A stretch of DNA of 64,000 nucleotides from Hysterium pulicare CBS 123377 (Eukaryota > Ascomycota > Dothideomycetes > Hysteriales > Hysteriaceae): contig AJFK01000685.1 in the NCBI GenBank assembly GCA_000467715.1, positions 1-64,000 of the forward strand, written 5' to 3'. The translations under genes were made by a program, and so were the position numbers. The notes under the pieces were generated by a model. It was not told the DNA's origin. It searched no databases and saw nothing but the letters and a program-made list of their open reading frames with translations. This document shows positions 56,602 through 64,000 of the stretch, piece after piece (the stretch's first letter is position 1; every line of letters starts with the position of its first letter).

Positions 56602-57415
56602 TTTGGGGGTTGCGGTTGGATGTTTTCTGGGGGAGTTAGCGCTCATCATTGAGCTTTGGGATGGGGTTTGGGTTGCTTACTGTGGAGTTCTGGGATGATT
56701 TGGCTGGAGTCGAGGTATGTCGGAGCTTTGGATTGTGTAGAGGATACAGAAATGGATTTTTTTTCTTTCTTCTTCGATGTGAAGAGGCTGGCGAAGACAG
56801 GTTTATGTTGTGTTGTGGAATTCCATGTACGTCACTGCGCGTCTGTATGGCCAGCCTCCCGCGATGGAGGGGTGCGAAGCTTGGCATGCGTGCATGACAG
56901 CAACCGTCCAAATGCTGAAATCAGTCTCTTCTCCAATTCCAACATGAAAAAAAGAACATTGTGTACTGTGGGATTAGATTCGCATCGTGCGGTAGGAAAA
57001 TCGACAGTAGGCTTCTTTGTCCTCTTTTTGTCTTATCTCCAATTTCTTTGATGGGTCTTACGGAGAGACAATGCGTTGTTTAAGTCACTATCAACATCTC
57101 CATCATTTTTTTCAGAACCATGGTTAGCAAAATACAAGAGAATAAACAATGTTTCTCCATCGCAACAACACATTGTGCAGACTCCCATCTCGGAGAAGTC
57201 CACATAAAAAGCTTCTTAGCATTTCCGTCCACCTCTTCTCTTCTCCCTATCAAACCCTGAATTCTCAAATCGGAACTCTGGAAGTTCTGATTGGAAATTC
57301 TAACTCGAGCTGCTAACAAGCAAGTTTATCCCCTTCCCCGAATAAAAAGTAAAAGCCTTCCAACAAGGTAAGTATCTAACCATTGCAAAAGCTACCACAG
57401 GTACAGTCCGTCAAT
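56602..57415. other. Divergent spacer
   Basis: Promoters of the flanking unknown genes. A GTAAGT...CACAG pair at about 57368-57400 could be a very short 5' UTR intron. No gene is seen. Confidence 0.35.
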
Positions 57416-59296
57416 ATGTGCAAATTCACAGCCGTCTTCTATCTCTGCGGCTGCTGGGATCTAGTAAGCACGCCCGAATACACCTTACTCTGCTGCTCAG
57501 CCCGCAACGTCGGTATACGCCAGGGAAAGGACGGAGCTCCTGCTTCATGCTGGCCGATTCCCGACGACAGCAAGGACCCTCGCGGCCCGCAGGTCGGAGC
57601 CTACGAGTTCGACATTGAGTCTTGCGGCTCCGAAGAGTGCAAACAATTACGTGCTCCTATAGATAGCGATTTCAGCGTGTCGGGCTGGGACGAAGATAAG
57701 GTGACCGTTGAAGCTACCGAGCACCTCCTGCGTCAAGTCCAGGCTCAGCTATCTGTGGCCTTCGAGAAGTTCCAGGATCTTCATATGATCGATATCATCC
57801 AAGTCAAAGATAAGAAGCTTCGTAATTTCCTGCTTCAGCTCAATGAAGACAATATTCGAGATGTCTTCCTCGATAAGGAAAAACTCGTCGAGGAACAACT
57901 CGAGCATATGCGGTTTTATATCCAGTATAGCGCACCTCGTCCCTTCTTTCTTCATTCGGCGGATCTGACGACTGATACTCTGATCGATATGCAGATGAAG
58001 ATCTCACATTTCACATCTGTCGTGGGCGAACTTGAGCAACAAGAGCCGGATCGGCTCACTCTTAGCGGTTTGAGCATGCAAATGGCTGTCATGATAGATG
58101 ATTTTGAAGGACTTTGTTCCTATTCTTCTAGCTATACATCGCCCGAGAAGCAGACTTCGTCGATTGAAGACCCCTTCAGCGATTCCTATGAGGAGTATGA
58201 CTACGAAATCCCGGATTTCGATGAAGAATACGAACCGATAACACCACCACTTCCTCCTCCTTCGTCCCCGTATCCATATGATGGCACACCTCCGACGCCT
58301 CTTACGCCTTCATCAACGTACTCGGACGCAGAAGGTATATGGCCGCACGACGATGATTTCTTAGCCGCTTATCCAGGTCACGATGCAGCATTCTTCTATC
58401 ACTATTCCTCTCCCGAAATCGTAGCTTCTCCAGGGCCCCTTACCCCAGGATCAGGCGCTAAGCCCGACGGCTACATCTGGCCTCCCGCCGAAGATTTCCT
58501 ACCAGCTTTCCTTAGAGACGATGCCGAATCGATAAATGGATCCCTTGGCTCGGCGACTATGTCTATATCTGCATGCTCCGCCTCTTCTTCCCCCTCCCAA
58601 GATTTCGAAATTGCAGAAGAAGATGGTGGAGTACCGCTATCCCCCTACCAAGCCTACATTCAAGACATCCTCTTCCCACCCTACTGGGCCTACCTCGCCT
58701 CCTCATCCTCAAACACCCCTAACTCACGCTCCTCCTTCGCCTCCACCTCCCCAACATCCTCCCCCAAAGAACTTCTATCCCCATTCCGCACCCTCCCAGA
58801 CTCCGACTACGACGCCGAGTCCGACTTCGCCGAAGTCGATTACCCAGACTCTGAGGACTACCGCGAGCCGGTTCTCGTGTGGGACCCTCTACAGCCGGTT
58901 TTCGTGATGGATTCGGATAGTAGTGGGGAGGATTATCGCGGGCCAATTCTAACGCCCGACGCCACGCAGCTGGCTTTCGTGTATGAGTCTGATAACGAGA
59001 CGGATGGAGACGGGGAGGGTGTGGATACTCCTCCTGAAACCGAAGATGAAGATGCAGATGATGAGATGGATGGGTGGGAAGATGTTGACGAAGCGGCTGT
59101 TCGTGTCTCGTTTAGCTGGGCTGGACCCGATGGAGACGAAGACGAAGATGAAGATGATGCTAAAGATGAAGACGGCACAAACCACTGGCTGCATCCACGT
59201 CCCAACCCAGATAAACCTGTTATCTTCGCTCGGCCGCCGCTGGAGCATCGTCTTACGTCGCGGCAACCGCATATTTGGCGAGCACGGCCTTGGTAG
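57416..59296 (+). CDS. Large acidic, disordered protein of unknown function
   Basis: Single exon, 626 aa from ATG 57416 (the longer frame begins at a non-ATG codon). The first 75 residues are Cys-rich (M-C-K-F-T-A-V-F-Y-L-C-G-C-W, then L-L-C-C-S-A-R and S-C-G-S-E-E-C), suggesting a zinc or disulfide unit. Residues about 90-240 look helical. From about 250 on the protein is Pro/Ser/Tyr/Asp-rich with W-P-H-D-D-D-F-L-A-A-Y and W-P-P-A-E-D-F-L-P-A-F repeated blocks. Near the C-terminus, Asp/Glu runs are followed by a short basic end (R-P-P-L-E-H-R ... R-A-R-P-W). No family recognised. A 1.9-kb open frame with consistent codon bias makes chance unlikely. Confidence 0.7.
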   Translation: MCKFTAVFYLCGCWDLVSTPEYTLLCCSARNVGIRQGKDGAPASCWPIPDDSKDPRGPQVGAYEFDIESCGSEECKQLRAPIDSDFSVSGWDEDKVTVEATEHLLRQVQAQLSVAFEKFQDLHMIDIIQVKDKKLRNFLLQLNEDNIRDVFLDKEKLVEEQLEHMRFYIQYSAPRPFFLHSADLTTDTLIDMQMKISHFTSVVGELEQQEPDRLTLSGLSMQMAVMIDDFEGLCSYSSSYTSPEKQTSSIEDPFSDSYEEYDYEIPDFDEEYEPITPPLPPPSSPYPYDGTPPTPLTPSSTYSDAEGIWPHDDDFLAAYPGHDAAFFYHYSSPEIVASPGPLTPGSGAKPDGYIWPPAEDFLPAFLRDDAESINGSLGSATMSISACSASSSPSQDFEIAEEDGGVPLSPYQAYIQDILFPPYWAYLASSSSNTPNSRSSFASTSPTSSPKELLSPFRTLPDSDYDAESDFAEVDYPDSEDYREPVLVWDPLQPVFVMDSDSSGEDYRGPILTPDATQLAFVYESDNETDGDGEGVDTPPETEDEDADDEMDGWEDVDEAAVRVSFSWAGPDGDEDEDEDDAKDEDGTNHWLHPRPNPDKPVIFARPPLEHRLTSRQPHIWRARPW

Positions 59297-59803
59297 ACGG
59301 CAGCAGTGATTGTAAAGACTTGAAAATTAGATTGAGTAACTCGCGGAGTTTTGCCTAGGGTTTCTCGCTGGAGTTTTTGAGGGGCTTGCTTGATGGGTTT
59401 TTGCTATTGGGTCTCTGGAAACTGGATTGAGTTGGGTTAGGTTGATTTGATCAATATAGAATGTAATGTAATGGAACGTAATACTAAGAAGATGAGGTTG
59501 AATACCTCATACTGTCAACTTTCTGAATGTGCCAGCAAGAGTGATTTGTTAGTAAAACGGAGTGGAAAGTGAGACTCTTCAATCGCGGAAAGCCAGGAAA
59601 TATTAATGTCCGTCCAAGTGTTGAGAGACGCACTCTCTCGCGAGACAAAATATAGATACTTTAAATTTAAGTAATTATCATTCTCTAAGTACATTAAGTT
59701 TTCCTATAATTATATATTAATTATAATATTCAGCTACTCTAAACTGTCCTTTATTACTCTAAAAACGGTGGTAATATCAAATATTAAGTTACTAAGAATA
59801 CCC
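59297..59803. repeat. 3' spacer with AT-rich block
   Basis: 59297-59640 is ordinary 3' flank. About 59645-59800 is AT-rich and low in complexity, like 1-290 and 1383-1530, and abuts the stop codon of the NACHT gene. It is probably a mutated repeat remnant. Confidence 0.5.
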
Positions 59804-62753
59804 TTAGATATCATTCATAAGCATGACCTCGTAGCTTGGTCCATCTGCATTTGCACCACCATCTTGAGCCATCATCTTTTGGAATCTCTCCTTTATACCA
59901 TCGTCCGCTAAACCCTGTCTTAGGCACTTGGTGAGGAAAGATCTCTTGTGCTCCTCGTTCACAAGAGTTGGGTCAATATCGATCTTCCACATAACATACT
60001 CCAATCTCCCAAGATAAGCCGAGAGGTAAAACGGGGAGACGACGAAAAAGTTACCATTTCTTCCACCATTTGGCACAAGGATCGTTCTGCCGTTTAAAAC
60101 GACAATTCCGTCCTTGTCTAATGGTCGCATACTCTCCATTTCTACTGTTCCCATCCTTCCAATCTTCTCGACTATCGCTGATTCGAGACAGGACAGATAC
60201 GTAAACGGTGCGCGAGTTTCGAAATCCTCCTCAATTAACTTGATCACAAATTTGGCCCAGAATTGGTGATCAGAAGCAGTCTTCATTGAACGTAGTCGGG
60301 CGAGAAACAATTGAGGGATGACATCTCTTAAATCAAAGCCGACGAGGTAATCTGCCATCTCTATTCGTCTGGCTCCTTTCCCGAGGAACTCCGGGACCGA
60401 GCGATGAGTAAATGCGATGTACTTTCCTATAGAAGCCATTTTAACCTCTACTAACCCCCTGCAATAGCCGTTCAATCTCTTCTGGGCCGTGGTTTCTAGA
60501 GCTCTCCAATCAACGTGGGAATATTGGAACATCGGTTCCGTTGCGAATTGCCGATCTTTTTCATAATCTTCGAGGAAAACACAGGATAGCAGAAATAGCT
60601 TGTGGTCATATTGTGTTTCGAATTCATGCATCAGCGTGAAGATCTGATATGCTCTTTTACGCGCCGGCTTGCTGACTGTTGTAAGTAGATACTCAAAAAG
60701 GGCCTCGAGCTCGTCAGGGAGCGATTCGAGTATAGACTCGAAGGCAGCAGAATCTTGGTCATCCTCGATGTACTCGCGGAGGAGTTTGACCACTAGAGCA
60801 ACCCACAGAAAGATTCCATCGGACCTATTGACAATTTCCTGGATCAAATGGTTTTTCTGTTCTTCGTTCTCCAAGTCCTCGAGCATATCGCGAGCGTACC
60901 GTTCCATGTCTATTCTTGTAAGGTCTTGAAGGCGAATACGTTTTTCTGCTGGAAATGCATTCTGGAAAACGTTGTACTCTCTGCTTGAGACGCATATTTT
61001 CACACCGCCGGCGGAAAGAGTTACCCACTCCTTGAGTATCCGGATCAGGCTTTTGTAATCCTCCTGAAGGGTCTCTTGGTACTCGTCCAAGCCATCGATG
61101 AAAAAACAGAACGAGTACGTGTCGTACGTGTCTTTACGATTGAATATTTTGGTAAGCGCAGCGCAAATCTCTTCTTCATTGAAATGCATCTTTGGCTGTG
61201 CCTGCCAAGGACAGGTGATGAGTTCGTGCCAAGGTCCTGGAAATACGATTGCGATGAGATCAGGGCAAGACTGGAGAATGTCATGGAGAAGGGACCGAAA
61301 GAGACCGCTGAGAGAGTTCTGAATTTTCGATCCAGGTTTCCAGAAAAAGAAGTTAGCTAGCAGCAATGCCTTTTTGCCTTATAAGTGTCAGCGAGTCGTT
61401 TCTACGCAAGAGAAAAAAGGATGTGACACAGACCTGCCCATTTAAGAAGCTCTGTCTTGGTGCATGGATGATTAAATAGGAATTTCATTAGGGTCGATTT
61501 CCCCGATCCCAGCTTCCCTGAGATATGAAAGATGCCGCTTCCAGATGACAGCCAATCGAGGAAAAGCCTTCCCGCTTCCCTGAGGTGACGATATTCTGTT
61601 TCCTTCAGAATAGCCTCCCAGTTTTCGTCGACAACCTTCCCTCTACCCTCCCGGACGCCATTCCCGCCCTCGCCAAACTCAATCACGCTCTCGTCAGTCT
61701 CAACCACACACGCATTTCCCGGTCCTCTTTTGTACCACCAATCTTGGTTCTCCTCTTCATAGCCATCGTCTAATTGCCACACAGACCATTTCTGATCGTT
61801 TTGAGGTGCAGGCCCTTCATCGGTCAGGCTAGCGGATGCCCCATCGGCTATTCCTTTCGGTTCCGCATGCGACTCTCTGTCGGAAGGTGTATGCATCTCT
61901 TCCTCATACGAAAGTTGGAGATCGCTTTGGAGACCACCCTCAGGGATGGATTGGGGCTTGTTGCTACTAATGATGTTTTCCTGTTCACGGACAAACAACC
62001 ACCGAAAAGTCTCGTGATGTGCATTTCCTACATCATCAAATCTCAAACCCATGTCCGGAACCGCTAGACTTTTCCGAATATGACTTCGAGCGAGAGCCTC
62101 ACATTGTGCCTGAGAAAGCTCGAGAAGGGTTCTTATCTGATTCTGGGCTTCCTTGCTGATGGTAGTAACTGTTGCGCCTTGTGTGAGTTCCTCCACATGC
62201 TTGTGGACCACTTTGAGCATGTCTACCTGCTTTTCGGTGCTCAGCCCGATGCTGATGAGCCTTGTTTTCGTGTCGGAGCTGTGCAATTATTAAGCTTATC
62301 AAAGCTGAGTGATAGAAAGTCGACAAACCTAGCCATAAAATCAAGTTGCAATTCTAGCTGGCTACGACAATTGTCCAGCCTTTTCTCCAGTTCCAATTTT
62401 TCCCTCCGAGTCAAAACATTCTTGAGAGCGGAAAGAACACTTTGGCGCTTATACGTCAGGTTCTTTGGTACTGCATCCTGGAGTAGCTCAACAAGTTGAT
62501 TCGATAAGACTCTGCAATCGGCTGCAAGTCGGCGCAGAGCCCGTTCATCGTCGCTCTGATGTTCAGTAGACGGAGGATCAAGTTTGAGAGAAATAAGTCG
62601 CATCGAATTGACAATACTTTCCAACTCAAGGCTTTCTTGAGTCATCCCAGAGGCTGACTGATGGATTTCCTTCGCGCCATGTATGATTTTAGAGCTGAAT
62701 TCGACAAATTGTACGATGTTAGCGGCAAGGCTGAGAGCTACCAAAGGCTCCAT
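59804..62753 (-). CDS. NACHT STAND protein (fungal NLR-like), intact
   Basis: Exons 62753-62329, 62278-61434 and 61377-59804 code 947 aa without a break. N-terminal helical domain of fungal STAND proteins (M-E-P-L-V-A-L-S-L-A-A-N-I-V-Q-F, residues 1 to about 190). An acidic, low-complexity insert lies before the NTPase (about 265-350). NACHT: Walker A G-K-L-G-S-G-K-S-T at 396-404, Walker B F-F-I-D-G-L-D-E-Y at 515-523, then I-C-V-S-S-R-E sensor 1, the L-R-R-region equivalent I-F-L-W-V-A-L-V-V, and a winged-helix part. After that come about 270 residues with at most degenerate ankyrin-like sequence and no WD40 or TPR array. Relatives act in non-self recognition and cell death after fusion. The second donor is GTCTGT, which is unusual but keeps frame. 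Confidence 0.88.
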
Positions 62754-63398
62754 TCTCGACCGCTTGCCGGAGACTTTTGACTACTGTGCTCGGAAAACTT
62801 AAGGGACTCAATAGCCCACAAGGCATTGCTAAATCATCTTGAAGGGGGGATGACAGAGTTAATATGGGGACCAGTCTCAGTGGTGTGACTAGGTATGCGC
62901 GAGAATGTGGTGGCTGTGCCGATGCAGCCCTCGTACTACCGGAACCGCTTCAAATACACAGCCATCTATTGAAGCCTTTCCAAAGAGACAAGCACCTGCC
63001 TCGCATCCAGTGAATCTTTTTAAGGTTTGCTATTGCTCGAGATCGTGCGATAAAGTAGGAATCCCTGGAGGCTAGCAGAAGCAGATTTTGAGCTACTGAA
63101 ACTGTTTGAATTTGATTCAATCTTCTTTCACGGCGAATTTTCCACATACCCTACCATTTCCATGTCGAAGGTAGCCAGAAGTTGTACAAGATGAAAAGAG
63201 ACACGATACTAGAAGGCAAAGACAGGGTGAACGACTGGACTAAAATGGACCAGGCCGAAGGAGAAGACCAAAATCCCTATTCCTTCATAGAGGGGCGCGG
63301 CTGAATCAGGCTGAAGAACTGTGAACCTTGGAGTAGAAGTTTCTGCCAGATCGTGCATGCTGCCAAGTTATGCACAGTCCACCCCTACTAAAATCCTA
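62754..63398. other. Promoter side of the NACHT gene
   Basis: No gene supported. Ordinary composition. Confidence 0.35.
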
Positions 63399-63597
63399 CA
63401 GCATGTCTTTTACTCCGGCTGAACGCCGAGCCGTAATAATGCTAATTGTAAACTATCGTGCACAGCTCTTCTTATAGTCTTAGTTCTGTATTTAGAGGGT
63501 CTTATTTGCAAAGATCAATACCTGATATAGCAATTATTATCCGATTGATCGGCAGCCGTTTTGTGCTCGGTGTTCAGCCGGAGTAAAAGAGATGCTG
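63399..63597. mobile_element. MITE with 33-bp terminal inverted repeats, TA target duplication
   Basis: A 199-bp element. The left end 63399-63431 (starting CAGCATGTCTTTTACTCCGG) and right end 63565-63597 are inverted copies over 33 bp with two mismatches. The element is flanked by TA on both sides (63397-63398 and 63598-63599). The interior has no coding capacity. TA duplication and short length fit a non-autonomous Tc1/mariner-pogo element; the family is inferred from the duplication only. Confidence 0.8.
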
Positions 63598-63599
63598 TA

Positions 63600-63735
63600 T
63601 AACCTAAACACCTCTAAAACCTTTAAGATCTAACAACTTGATTAAAAAATAAACTAAAATAAAATTATAATAATCACTTTAAAACTTTCAAATAAATTAA
63701 ATATATTTATAATAATTAAAAAATATTAAGTTAAA
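63600..63735. repeat. AT-rich block
   Basis: Almost pure A/T, low complexity, directly next to the MITE. Resembles the other AT-rich blocks of the window. Confidence 0.5.
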
Positions 63736-64000
63736 ATAAGCAAGGTTCACTACCCTCATCAGGTCTACTTCGTATAAGCGATCATTAAGGTGGAGAAGAG
63801 AGCAGTGATCTTCCATCAAAACTACGGCGAACCGCAACCTCCACCAGGGTAAGGCACAACGAGGCCAACGACGGCGGGCACAATAAGGGACAGGTATTAC
63901 TTTTACGCTAAAGGAACAATTCTTGTTATCCACATTCCCTGCTGCCGCATGCGCGCCACTGGAGCCCTCCACGATTCTGGTGCAATCTCATCCTCCCCAA
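63736..64000. other. Window end, nothing recognised
   Basis: Ordinary composition resumes abruptly after the AT-rich block. The minus-strand frame covering 63697-63972 has no motif and its tail is coded by AT-rich DNA. Confidence 0.3.

Noticed and set aside
1-64000. CRISPR arrays, rRNA genes, virus-like or LTR elements
   Set aside because: No regular spaced repeats, no rRNA-like stretches, and no reverse transcriptase, integrase or capsid-like frames were seen.

Overview
The window is nuclear DNA of a filamentous ascomycete (Pezizomycotina). Genes carry many short introns (about 49-110 nt, GTAAGT/GTATGT-type donors). Housekeeping genes are the fungal forms (Wbp1, Cdc37, Rtt103, clathrin light chain, 9.5 kDa complex I subunit, Yra1/ALY, STRAP). 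HET, NACHT/STAND, RTA1, LaeA-like methyltransferase, F-box, BTB and AA9 LPMO families are also present. A plant-associated or saprotrophic Leotiomycete-like fungus fits best, but the class is inferred, not proven.

Layout. 1-6.7 kb is accessory: AT-rich DNA, an AsaB-like oxygenase, an interrupted multi-membrane-span gene and a decayed hemerythrin-HHE gene. 7-22.4 kb is mostly conserved: STRAP, a broken BTB gene, a methyltransferase, the divergent clathrin light chain/9.5 kDa complex I pair, an intact BTB gene, an Ecm4-type glutathione transferase, a secreted phosphoesterase and a small unknown gene. 22.4-27.2 kb has no gene I can support. 27.2-30.2 kb holds Yra1 and a GFA enzyme. 30.4-45.0 kb is accessory again: a STAND-N/ubiquitin-like/zinc-ribbon relic, an AA9 LPMO, F-box genes, a D-arabinose dehydrogenase and an interrupted HET gene. 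45.6-51.2 kb is a tight conserved block (Cdc37, Rtt103, Wbp1). 52.4-62.8 kb holds a frameshifted APH-like kinase, an RTA1 protein, two unknown genes and an intact NACHT protein beside AT-rich DNA. A 199-bp MITE lies at 63.4 kb.

Two patterns run through the window. First, lesions hit only accessory families, and all eight in-frame stops could each be one C-to-T change; with the AT-rich blocks this suggests RIP-like decay. Second, in most intact genes the coding strand changes from C-rich to G-rich toward the 3' end. Exon borders below were read by eye from splice signals and frame continuity.
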